In this document: piece by piece, positions 11,700-22,740 of the stretch
How the letters are laid out: every line of letters starts with the position of its first letter
Numbering within the stretch: the first letter of the stretch is position 1
Assembly (NCBI RefSeq): GCF_910592395.1
Contig: NC_088312.1
Location: 7,378,001 to 7,442,000, forward strand
Length of the DNA stretch: 64,000 nucleotides
Direction of reading: 5' to 3'
DNA from: Lineus longissimus
Lineage: Eukaryota; Nemertea; Pilidiophora; Heteronemertea; Lineidae
Translations under genes and position numbers: made by a program
Notes under the pieces: model-generated
Databases searched by the model: none
Told to the model about the DNA's origin: nothing
What the model saw: only the letters and a program-made list of their open reading frames with translations

Positions 11700-12689
11700 C
11701 TACAACCTTGTAAAGGGTGCGAGCCCGTGACCTCGATAACTGACTTTTGGCCCAGTCTTCTCAACACAGTTTACTTTATGCACATGAAGAACCTTGCAGG
11801 GATTTTTTACGACCAGTTTCATCTTCATTTTCATGATCCAAATCAAGGCATTCTCAGCGTAGAGCAACTCTGGTCGGAACCTCATCTCCCGGGTAACTTT
11901 CCTTGCTACCGGTGCCGTGATATTAAAGACAAAGGCATCATGTGCTCCTGTGTACTGATTAAACTCACCACAAAGGTCTTTGACGATACAAGACCTGAGG
12001 TGCGTCTCTCGTCTTGTCAGAGCGTAAACGATCCGACCACGTCCGAGCCGTTCCCCTTTAACATTTTCAAACCCGTATCCAAGGTACACATCGTTGTTAG
12101 CAACCACAACAAGATGTCGATGCAAATTAGCTTGATTGATGTAACGAAATATGTCACTGTAAAGTACATCCGTTCTGTTTACCAATGCGTGAAATTTTAG
12201 TTTTTTTCTCTCACATCCTTTGATAGAGCTTTTGATTATTTTTTCCGCAGTTTTCGTGTGAATCAGGTGAACTCTAGTGATATTGGGGTTCCCCAAATTC
12301 CTTCGCACGGTTTTCAAGATGTCCTTCTCACGATACTTTAGAGCCAAATAACGTTCGTAGCTCTTCCTGTCCACCACTGGTGCTCCAAGAGACAATCTTC
12401 TGAAGTAGGTCACAAAATGCAATCCAAGTTTCCGTCCCTTTGCGTCAGGAGCACAACGTGTTGATGGAGATGGACTGGTTCTGTAGAATTTGGTTGGTGT
12501 TGTTGCACGGTTTACCGTCATTCTGGTATTATCCTCAGGAAGGATCATGACAACAAACAAGGTCACAATATAAGACGCTGCTGCCCAGGCCATGATCTTT
12601 GGTATTGCCTTCATTTTCATTGCCAAGTAGAAAGATAGAAATCGTATGCTCCACAAAATATATTCCGAGTTGTGTTCTACCAAATACAT
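11700..12689 (-). CDS. Type II membrane glycosyltransferase-like protein
   Basis: An intronless 329-codon gene. A signal anchor at about residues 31-50 (AWAAASYIVTLFVVMIL) gives a type II topology, with the catalytic part in the Golgi or ER lumen. In the lumenal part I see VVVANNDVYLG (195-204), ALTRRE (223-228), YTGAHDAFVF (246-255) and NPCKVLHVHKV (296-306). Their order and spacing match a loosely described family of nucleotide-sugar-dependent transferases in which ANSDI, ALTRWE and QDAWIF-like motifs recur. NND would be the metal-binding, DxD-like site. The donor and acceptor sugars cannot be inferred. The start could be residue 24 (ATG at 12620), which gives the short cytoplasmic tail typical of such enzymes. 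The frame is intact to TAG, with no sign of decay. Confidence 0.7.
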   Translation of the reverse strand: MYLVEHNSEYILWSIRFLSFYLAMKMKAIPKIMAWAAASYIVTLFVVMILPEDNTRMTVNRATTPTKFYRTSPSPSTRCAPDAKGRKLGLHFVTYFRRLSLGAPVVDRKSYERYLALKYREKDILKTVRRNLGNPNITRVHLIHTKTAEKIIKSSIKGCERKKLKFHALVNRTDVLYSDIFRYINQANLHRHLVVVANNDVYLGYGFENVKGERLGRGRIVYALTRRETHLRSCIVKDLCGEFNQYTGAHDAFVFNITAPVARKVTREMRFRPELLYAENALIWIMKMKMKLVVKNPCKVLHVHKVNCVEKTGPKVSYRGHGLAPFTRL

Positions 12690-13510
12690 TATGAGTATGA
12701 ATAATACTTTCCCCGAGGGACCTATCTAAATCTTAAATTCCTTTGAAAGCCTCATAATTAGAGTATAGAACATCGGCTCAGCTATGAAATACCAAGATAG
12801 ATGAAATGATATAAGTGGTAATATTGAACTATTCATACCAATGAAGAACGATAGACGGTATTATATGAAACTACAATGGCACACACCTTAATCCAGTTAT
12901 CTTCAAGTGAAGGAGTCGTTATATGAGAGAGCACGTCTTTATCTTTGGTTTAGTTCTCGGCAACGGCTCCAAGTGAAAAAGCCATGGGGACCTGCAACCA
13001 TTTCATCGATCTGGGTGAAGAGAGACAGCTTACCTTGCAGTGACATCTTTCCTTTCCTTCGCAAAGTGAGCAGACGTCTGGTCGACCAGTATCACGCACA
13101 AGTGCACTGTTGGCAACGGGTGTATTAGGGTTTTCTAACGATGTGTTCAAAAACGATACGGCCGGGGAATAGTGGCGCGGACTGTCAGCTAATGGTCAAT
13201 TATGTGCATGGTTCGAACCCAGTCAAACTTGCCTTGTGCATGAATGGGTACCGCTCATATGCTCATTTTCCCGTTCTGATTGAGCAGCTCTTCGGAGTAT
13301 ACGGACAGACTGCAGTCAAAGTGTGAAGTCGGATGATAACCTCTACTGTAGTTGATATCAGATGAGAAACCCCAACCTTCATTTTTTTCATTTTTATATA
13401 GATGACCTTTTTAATTTCGGAGAAAGTGTTGCTGATAATGAGCAGTCCTCCTAAAGTTGATAACGATGAAGTGTAACTGCTGTGTCTAGTCATTAGAAGT
13501 GTTGCTTAAT
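12690..13510. other. Gene-free stretch
   Basis: No gene supported. A GGTTCGAACCC word at about 13211 resembles a tRNA B box, but no tRNA cloverleaf can be built around it. Confidence 0.4.
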
Positions 13511-13543
13511 GCAAGAACTATTAAAGAATTTAATAATTCTTGC
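13511..13543. repeat. 33-bp palindrome, family P, copy 1
   Basis: It reads GCAAGAACTATTAAAG, one central base, then the near-perfect reverse complement ending AATTCTTGC. Related palindromes occur at 28698, 30942 and 33075. Confidence 0.5.
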
Positions 13544-15516
13544 TTTGAGGCACTTAACACGCAGAAGCTTTCGATCTGACCGTTGCAACTGGTCGATACG
13601 ACGCTGCTGAGGAAGGAAATAAAAACCTAAAACGTAGGATGCACAAATATTTTGAGGTTCTTTTTCAACGAAGATGAAAAATAGCACAATAGTTTGCAAG
13701 ATAATAGAAACGAATGAGGTGTAATAAAATACAAATTTTGAAGAGCTATTGAGTAATGAAGATACGATTCAAAATAATATGCCGAAAGCATAATAAAGTA
13801 CATATAGCAGAGGTTTTGTTGTAAGTCGGACAAACTACATCATGCAATATCTCGGACTAAGATATTCGTTATATCAAGTATAATCAATACTTGGTTTTAT
13901 TAAAAGCCACTGCTTAAAACACGGCGATGGTTTGAAAAAAGCTAGCGTTATCATCTTTATATGATAAATGATGAACATGAATCTGAACAAACATAGTTTT
14001 ACCAAACTAAGGACACACGCCCCATAGATTCATATTTTTGTGCTTTTCTTATTTCTTTGCCCTTTGCCTTGAAAAAGATACAGCAGATTATTACAATTTG
14101 GTTATGACGAAGTTTTTTATGAAAATCACAGGACTTGATGGGCTATGCATTCTAAATTCAACTCATTTTCTAATTAACTAATCAACAACATCTAATATAA
14201 GGGAAAGCTTGCCAACGAGCGACTGCGACTAAAAAAACGTATTCCGACCAGTGCAGCGAACATTAGGTAAATCGCATCGGGTCTGTCAATTTTACCTCCT
14301 TTTGCGCACTGGACACACTGTTGTTGGCAAAGACTATGGCTACATTTACAGTATCAGTCACACTTACGATCGGCAAGTATCCCTCACCAACGTTACCAAC
14401 ATTCTGTCTAACAACCACTAACGAAATAAATATCTAGATCTTTACATTTTCCCTCCGATTTGAAAAGTATGATGATTCGTGACTCGTGCAATTATCCACC
14501 GTTACAGAATTTAGAAAATAAAAACAAACTTGTTGAGAAATCTGACAGAATGGTTGCATTCCAGACCAAAGACGACACAGTTACTTTAGTCCCGAATACC
14601 TGCCTCTACGTGCACCTCTATGATATCAATAATTGTTAATGACTCTTCTTTATCTATTCTTCGTAATATGATCCTATTCGGTTAATGCTGATTTTATGAA
14701 TGGAGTCGAGAAACTACGAACACATCTCCGATGAGAACGCCCTATCGTGCATGGCAGGACCTAATACACTGTTAAGTTGTCCACCAGTTCAGTTGGCTTG
14801 CCTCTCCTAGATGGCAACACTTTTTGCAATATCACGACGTTTGCTCTATTGAGATTTTACAATCTGGTAATGGAATGAATTTCATGAAGGGCAACTTACG
14901 GTCCCGGTTTCTAAAAGAGAAGTATGGCTAACGGGATCGAATGGATCAAGCCTCACCAGAAAAAAGCTTCATGTCCGGTGTAACGTTTTTGAGTGTTTCC
15001 GTTTCTGATCGTCTGCAACGAGTACGAACCCTTATTCATATATTTATACTGCCGATATTCCCTTCACCTAACTGGCCAATTCTGGCTAATAGATAACTGG
15101 CCACTACATACCCTAATATGCAAATAACAAGGTTAACACTTTCACTGGTGTATTATTTTTTTACCCTTAAATTATTTCCACTGATGAATTCATTTTACAC
15201 TAGTTTCCTCTGATAAATGCTATTTACCCTAATTTCGGCATTGAGATTCACAATATTATATATATTCAAGGCAGTGTGCTTTAAATTAATTTCAACAACA
15301 TGTTTATGAATGAACAACTCGTTTTCTAAAGGAAACATAAATAGAGGGTATATGATATATACAATACGATAGAAAGTTGACAAAATAAAGTTTGTTATCC
15401 AGAGATGTGCGTACATGTTATATCCAAAACGCAAAATATGGTAAAAAACGTAAAACATAGTAACACAGGCATTCTACACAAATTCCATTTATAAAATCTC
15501 CATTGCAATCCATTGA
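13544..15516. other. Gene-free AT-rich stretch
   Basis: No protein-like frame, RNA gene or long repeat is visible. Minus-strand frames here are short and have AT-driven composition. Confidence 0.45.
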
Positions 15517-15577
15517 TGACGTCACGACAGGTGATGACGTCACGACAATAAAAAGCTTGCATCCCATTCAGTATAAA
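15517..15577 (+). promoter_or_regulatory. Twin CRE plus TATA box, promoter-like
   Basis: Two full cAMP-response elements, TGACGTCA, lie at 15517-15524 and 15535-15542 inside an 18-bp direct repeat. A TATAAA box follows at 15572-15577, about 30 bp past the second site. This is a classical CREB/ATF-responsive promoter layout, predicting a start near 15600 on the plus strand. The downstream transcript is unclear: the frame at 15646-15894 lacks an ATG and is not convincing as protein. Confidence 0.45.
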
Positions 15578-15649
15578 GACACGGTCTTGTCGGGAATGAC
15601 CAGCTCCACTCTGGGGTTAACACATCCAAATTATACTTATCCATCTTGA

Positions 15650-16050
15650 AAAATCGACATTCCAGTCTCCTCAGCTCTCGTTATGTCAAGTCCGGTGTTT
15701 CCTTCCACCCAAATTACCACAAAATGATACCAGATTATATTGATGACCTTCACCTTCATATTTACCGGAATCCTTGGTGGCTGTTCGAAATTGACGGGCA
15801 AAGGAGTGCCTTTAATCTTTATAGAAACCTTTCGCTTCTCAATTTCGACCAGCCTCGATGGATTACCGGGAGTCTATTGACTATTTATTTCTGACAGTCC
15901 GTATAACTGGTACAAATTTAAAATAACCACACACATTCCAGCCTTCTCAGCTCTCATGCCCAATCTGATTTTCCCTTTTACCCACGTTACCGTAAAATGG
16001 TACCAGTATATGAATGGCCTTCACCTTCAATATTTAAACTTGCCTTCCAA
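15650..16050. repeat. Diverged tandem duplication
   Basis: About 115 bp starting CATTCCAGTCTCCTCAGCTC at 15658 recur from about 15935 (CATTCCAGCCTTCTCAGCTC), with a shared tail around CTTCACCTTCA. The copies are perhaps 75% alike and about 275 bp apart. It lies just downstream of the CRE/TATA cluster. Confidence 0.5.
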
Positions 16051-16166
16051 GACGAAAATGGCTGCTTGAACGAATCCAACGAATGTCGTGAAGTGGTGTG
16101 TTTCTGTACAATCCCCTATGAATGGTGTACGAGATGTAGCACCCAAAAGGTTAGGAATGGAAGCGT

Positions 16167-16853
16167 CTATATCCACGGCGGGCCCTGCTCACATATCGTC
16201 TGCAACACTACTACGCCAATCCAGAACGAGGCTGCCACGATGCTGATCAGACAAGATTTCTTGCTTTTGCTGCTGGGACTTCCGCCTCCACCGCCACTTC
16301 CGCTACTACTTCCGGCACTTTGTTGTTGTTTCTTTTTTTCTTTCCTGTAACGGAAATGTAAGAACGTAAAGTTCCAGCAGCCAAGAAAGATTCCGGCGGG
16401 TCTGCTGCTATCACGGTCAATCGATTGGGCACCGCAATTAGAGGAAATTTTGCTACATGTATTTGGTTTCAGTGATTCCGAAGAAAATATCCTTTTACAT
16501 TGGGTATTCGAGAATGTTACAATTTGGCAGGTTCGCAAACCTTACAAATGACGAAGTACGAAGCATCATGGTCTTTGGTGTCATCAAGTAGCGGTTACAC
16601 TATTTACAGGACTGAAAACGAACCTACATATGACGACGTAAAGCAGTTCCAGTGGGCCCCTTCTTAATGTAACATTGAAGAAAAAGCAGCTTTTGCTTTG
16701 TACTAACCTTCTCTCTTTTTCGATAGATTCAATTTTGTGCTTTTCTATGCTAGAACTGCTTGGTTTCCTATGTGATGGAGGTCTGTATCCCCCCGACCCT
16801 GGGTAGCCGCCGCCTCCTTGGCCTGCGCCCGCAATAACACCGGGGACACTCAT
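16167..16853 (-). CDS. Small Gly/Ser-rich C-terminally anchored membrane protein (2 exons)
   Basis: I join 16853-16708 to 16344-16167 (minus strand). The donor AAG|GTTAGT at 16707 and the acceptor TTACAG| at 16345 agree in phase 2 and give 107 residues. The order is a Gly/Pro-rich N-terminus (GAGQGGGGYPGSGGYRPP), a basic and acidic helix (IEKHKIESIEKERRKEKKK), a Ser/Gly linker, and a hydrophobic C-terminal segment (CLISIVAASFWIGVVVLQTI) with an eight-residue tail. That predicts a tail-anchored protein facing the cytosol. The ATG lies directly after an acceptor-like CTTCTTCTTTCAG, so a 5' untranslated exon is expected upstream; a possible acceptor also exists near 17058. I do not recognise the family. 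Confidence 0.6.
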
Positions 16854-17189
16854 CTGAAAGAAGAAGAGGGATTGGTAAATATGAGAAGATATGAAGAGCC
16901 GATTTCTAATTGTATTGTGTATGTTATATGTATATTGCTTGACCAACAGATTTAAACGATTATTTGATTGCTTTCCTTCCTTGCAACTGATGTTGCCAGC
17001 CAAGGCTGATAATAGCTGTTCCTCCGTCTCTGTGAACGTCTCCCTGCAACAGAAACAAAACGTCCCATTGTTCATCTTTTGAGGTATCATACAGCATGCA
17101 ATTCAAACTTGATGATAGAAATATCCGTGATTGTTCAGTCGAATGAGTTAGTAATGTCCTATGGTCCATCGTCTCATGACAAAGTATAC

Positions 17190-17399
17190 CTAGAAATAAA
17201 GGTTTTAAAGACATGTTTTTGGCCAATACAATATCCACCCCCTCATCATTTACTTGTTAAGCACAAATGAAAACCCCTCAGCGGTGGTGAGATTCCAAAA
17301 AATACAACATATAGGTCTATATGTGTTTTTCATTTCGCTCAAAAACATCGAAAACACGCTCAAACGTTCTTCAAAAGCTCAAATACCTTTATTTCTAAG
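17190..17399. mobile_element. MITE-like element, family A, copy 2
   Basis: It starts CTAGAAATAAAGGTTTT and ends TACCTTTATTTCTAAG, the same inverted ends as 1509-1688. The right-end block (TTCAAAAGCTC ... TTTATTTCTAAGAGTG) is shared with copy 1 over about 35 bp; the middle has diverged. It is non-coding. Confidence 0.55.
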
Positions 17400-20300
17400 A
17401 GTGCACACAGTTGAGTCAGCTCACATTGCCAAATTACTTTTCTTGTCATTGCGGAGGAAAGCCCTTTTTTATTTCAACAATGACCCTGGTTGTATCCTGG
17501 TGTTTAGACGTCAATTCTACAGAAGGTTGATGGCATTTGATTCCCTTCCTAGGCACCTCAAAGGTGCGAAGACGGCTGTCACTGATCTTGTGGTCATCAC
17601 CAAAGGAAGTCGAGGTGACAAGGACCAGCCCACGTAACATCAGGATAAGAGACATTGTACCTTCACAAAGGCGCTAAGGACATCTCGGTTATTAATATCT
17701 CCCGGACCTCAGTGGTCATCTGAGGTTTCTGCTTGGATTGGTGAAGTTAATGCCAGTGTTCTAAAAACAGTCACGTCTGTCGACGACAAATTTTTGAAAG
17801 GCGTAAGCTCTAGGTCTGTCATGTCAGATACCGATGATAAAACAGAATTAATTGACCAACGAGAAGTAGAATTATTTTCTGACATCTGTGGGGTTTTGAA
17901 TGTCCGACTGCACTTTTGAACTGCTAACTTGTCAGTACTAGCCCTATGTTGCCGGTGAGTTCTCTCAATGAATCCCTCGCGCGCAGTGACTTAGGTGTCA
18001 TTTTATTGTAACCGAAAAGGGTCCTCAAGGTCCCACTGCTTATTTGTTTATCTTCGGCAGTCAACGGAAGAACGGAGTCGTACATAGGAGTATTCCTATA
18101 CGACTTGACATTTCATAACCACGTCGATTTCTCAGTCCAGTACCATTCGTTCCGCCCAGTCGATTCCTGTAATAGCTATGCAAGAAGTCCATCAAACCAC
18201 GAACAGTAACAGTCGTGTTTTCCCTGGAGGCTGCAAACAACGGCAATGATAATGATAACAACCATGTAGTTCAACATGGCTAATAAACGGGAAGGCTATA
18301 AAAGTTGAGGCGACCTTTGCGGAAATGAAACGAAATGAAAACAAAATGGCTGCTGTTATTGAATGACGGTGACCTCTTTGAAATAACATTGATATCATAC
18401 GCAATATCCTGCCTGAACCAAAGGAACTGGCGTCAATTTTCTGGTTATCAATAGGGTATCGAGGTATTGGTTATTGATGAGACAGTCGGGAGATCTGCTC
18501 AGGGATACTACGGGAAAGCTGGATTGAAGGGAAAACAGGGTAGCTATAGCGCCCACAGGTCATGCTGATCTTCCCGACGCTGGGTGATCGGTCGCCTGGT
18601 CTATCCTCCCAGCTCTTGTTGAGGGACGACTTTGACACCAAGCGCTACCACACGCAAGTACTGTGCTTGATATAGGTTGATCTCCTTCTTTGGGGCACAA
18701 GACTGAATAATGTGTTTCGTATATAGACAGCCAATCATCATGATGTACAACCCCCCCCCCCCCCCAAAAAAAAAACATCTGTTTTTCAGCACCAATTGTT
18801 TGTGCGTCCGAAGATTGTTCCTTGTTTCACAACTGGTCCACACACACGAAATCCAAGAGGGTCGTGGTTGGTGTGAGGTGATAGGGATCACCCTGCACTA
18901 ACATGCCTTTCTAGTCGCTACAATAAACAGCCCGCATTTTTAGTCCCAACCACAGTTTTGCATTAACAAACATGTTTACCGGACCAAACTTTTGATGCTT
19001 CAGCTTCCTGACTTAATCTCTTCGAGAGAAAAAAACGTACCGTACGGACAACGATAAATACCACAATTATCGGTCTCAGCTGCTGCTCAATCAAAGCTGG
19101 AATGAATGGGAAAGGTCTCCTGTGATTCGTGTGTTTTTCCTCTTCGCACGATGTCGCGCTGTGAGACTGATAAGATCTGCTGGAAGAACAGCTACAGGCA
19201 GCTGTTCACCAATAACTGACAATGTAAGGAGTGCCTGATGACAATGCATTGCACTTTTGGGCGATATTACGGCTGGTAAGTGTATTGCGGAGACGAAATG
19301 GGGAGAAGCTTAGAGTAACCAGCCTTGGTTGATTACTCTAGGGAGAAGCAATGAACTGAACGCGCGAGAACGGTTTAACGAAAATAGCAAACTATAGGAA
19401 TGGAACAAGGCTGGAACATGATGGATGGTGACTAGAGGCATAACAGTTATGCATTCCTTGTTTCCACCCTTTTCAGCAAATATTAAGGTCTCCAAAATCT
19501 AGTTAGAAATACCGGTCTTCAGCAATCTCGATATCAACTGAAGAAATGCCGTCTACATGTACAGCTCAAGGAAAATCCTAGCCAAATCTTATTAGAATCT
19601 TAAACAAGAATTTGGACGAGAGATTCGTCATTTGTAGTAACATTTTTAACAGTGATACTGAGAAATAAATTCTTAGCGATAGTAAAACATTTGATAGTTG
19701 AACTTCTTTATCTCTTATTTCAGAGTACATCCACCCTTGCTGTTCTCTAAGAAACTTCCTATACATTGCATTGTCGAGTGTCTACATCTAATCTTGCCTT
19801 TCCAGCTTCCGACTGGTTGAATCTACATGTAAGTTGGTTATCTCTGTTGATTCAATAGAACAATCACTTGACAAAATCAGCTCACAGAATCTACGCTAGC
19901 AGCTCTGACTTGAAGACGCTGACAACATATTTCCATTAGATTCAAACGCTTAATCCGTTGAACTGCATTAGACCAGTTGTTTGTTTTGCTGTTATGCGTG
20001 ATAGCAATGAGTGACTGAGTACAGGGTATGTACATGTCAGTAAAAATGAAGACGACTTTGTCTGTTCTCTTTTAGCAGTTCGTTAACTGCTTTGTGCTCC
20101 ATCCTCTGAAAAGCTGGAGCTCCCCAAATGTGCTTTTTGCAATGTCTTTCCGATGGATTATGTCACAGATGACCTGCCTGACAATCGCCTTTACCGTATC
20201 AACGGATATCAAAGTTCGCCAGTAATACCAATGTCATATGTTGGTGAAATAGCCCTTGCAACCCTGAGTGTCTTAACGATGCACGTAATCACCTCGAGGA

Positions 20301-22740
20301 GATGTTATTATGTTTAAGGTCCATTCGTACCATCCAGCAATTGGTTTGCCGGAGTCCCAGGTCATGTGCCCTCAGACTCAGCCGCCGAGTCCATAAAGCC
20401 ACGACGGTTATTGATTGTTTCGCCGTCTCCATAGCAACATTTGGATAAACAATTAAGCGAAAGTACTAATTTGTAATTTGTAGTCGGAAAAATTTGTCAC
20501 GTATCCGAGTAAAAGGAACGGACCCTGGGCCGAAAGCACTTACTGGGTGGTTGGTGTCTGGACTGTGTTAGTATGGCGTTGATTGGGGGCAAGGGTAACG
20601 GGCATTGACGGTAAAAATGCGCCGGAGGACTGCCAGATGTGTCATTGCTAGTGATCTCATATGTGGCCTTTAGATATGTGTTTTCACTGAAACATGATTT
20701 TTATCCTTTGGAAGATCTAGTTTAATGGTTTCACTGAATATATATATCCGCTTTTTGACTTATTGATGATATCATATCAGGCAATCTTGCTATGTAATTC
20801 GCCTTCTACTACAACAGTCCAAAGAGGCTGCGTTGAATTTGTAATTCGATCGGATCGAATTACTCGTAATTTTTGAGGTGTATGCACACCGCTGGGTATA
20901 CATGTACCGACGATGCCTTAGAACTATTCAACAAATACCTGAAATATCGAATCGGGTATCATGCGTCGAATGCCAATCTCATTTCTATTAATGAGTTTCA
21001 GGCCGGTTGTAAACAATACTGCCAGCAATCAGCCACTAAGCCGGCGAAAAGCCATGAATTGCCAACCGATCGCTGGAGGAAACCCCACGTCCTGATTGCC
21101 TGGCGCAAAGTTATAGTTAATAATCAATAAACATTAAAACTTTGAGACATATCAGTCCGTTCTGTATGATTTCTACGGTGGGTGGAATGTCAGGAAGCCT
21201 TATAGCATGCGGTACGTGGTTTGTGGTGGTGATACAATGTATGATGGACCTGAATCGTAGGCAAAGCTTTTGTTTTATACCTCATATTGTGAAATCATAT
21301 AATTGAATACATGTACATGTAGCTTTTTGAAACAGTTATCAAAGGCTCAAAGATGTTAGCTTGAAGTTCCACTTAGGTTATGACCAGCAGAATCGCCAAA
21401 TCTGTCACCAGTCGCACTATGTTCTTCTTCTTCTTTTGCGTTCGGACCTCTCTCTGTCTGTGTGTACGGACCCGACTTTTTTTCAAAATTGTCTATTCCA
21501 TCCCGACTTCGGTGGCTGGATTTGATTTTGAAGGCCCTCTTCTTCCAGATGTCGTGCCATCCAAGGCTAACGAGTGACATCTGCACAAGTTGGTTGTTCG
21601 GAGTAATCCTTCTCCTAGACTGTTTGCCGGTCAAGGCCAATGAGGCCAGTCTCCCCCAACCCACACCATTGAATAAGGTTTACATTAAAGCTAATGGCTA
21701 GCATGTTGGAGCCACAAAGCCATTTGTTCCGATCCATGGTCCATCGAATAACCATTCCAAACCAACTCGCCATCAAAAGCTTGAATACTAGATGCCTTCA
21801 CCTCTTGGCATTTTTAAGCCGAGTCAGTTCGATCAGGCCAATCTCCTCTTGATGTAAATACCATTGTATCCTGACTAAGATGACTCTCATTTCCTGCTGA
21901 ATCGGCCAATAACACCCGGTGAGATTGCGTCTTGAATTCTGCATGAAGCCATTAAGAACATCGTAAATGGCGTAGACAGCGTAAAGGCCGGCATGCGACT
22001 CTCAAATTCTCCTCTCAGACAGATGTCTGAGCTGGAATCCGAATCTAGACTTTTCTATAGCCGCCTTCTCGAAATAAATATTCCATAGGATATTATCGGA
22101 ATTACGACGTGCATGCACTTCAATTTGATGGAGTAGACTTTTGTCATGCTGAATCCACACAGCTACATCAAACACTGCGAGATATACATGTATAGAGATC
22201 CTTCCGAAGTCACACTTTCAATTGACAAATGCTTCAGAAGTTGTTCATTATGTCATGGAATGTCTTCACTCTTTTCCCAATGAAAGTCCCGTTCTTAAGA
22301 TATAAGCCCTATGGCATTCTCTGCGCGGGTTAGCAAACGACCCTAGCCCCAAACTGACAAGTAAGCCATCTGTAACAACCAACCAGCGTGATCTAACTCC
22401 AAACACCCGAATATCATCTCAGAGAACGAGCCATATTTCATCATCTTATTTTCATGGCTTGTCCACGGAAAATGTACGACCCAGAACATTCATAGCCCAC
22501 AGAGCAACACTAACAAATGATTTAGCATGCTCAGAACCCGGGGGAGGCAAATGTATCATAGTTGTTAACATTGAGCCGGGTTAGGCGCTAACCAGCTATG
22601 ATTTATTTGAGGGCGATTGGCTTGGCGTAATCTGAAGGTTAGGATGATGGATTAGAATGGGCTCGTAATGACATGAATAACTGTCTTTAGCGCAAGGTGG
22701 GAGAGAGCCTGGGCTGGACGCCACGCGTAAGCACCCCCGG
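17400..22740. other. Gene-free stretch
   Basis: No supported gene. Visible features are a C15A10 homopolymer junction at 18751-18775 and a 23-bp palindrome, GTAATTCGAT-CGG-ATCGAATTAC, at 20841-20863. Frames such as 20873-21130 and 21380-21577 have no recognisable content. Confidence 0.45.

Noticed and set aside
13205-13225. GGTTCGAACCC, tRNA B-box-like word
   Set aside because: No matching A box at the right distance and no acceptor stem; a cloverleaf cannot be drawn.
16584-17090. 168-codon minus-strand frame as one protein
   Set aside because: It reads through a good splice acceptor and a good donor; only the middle part (16708-16853) joins properly to the next exon.
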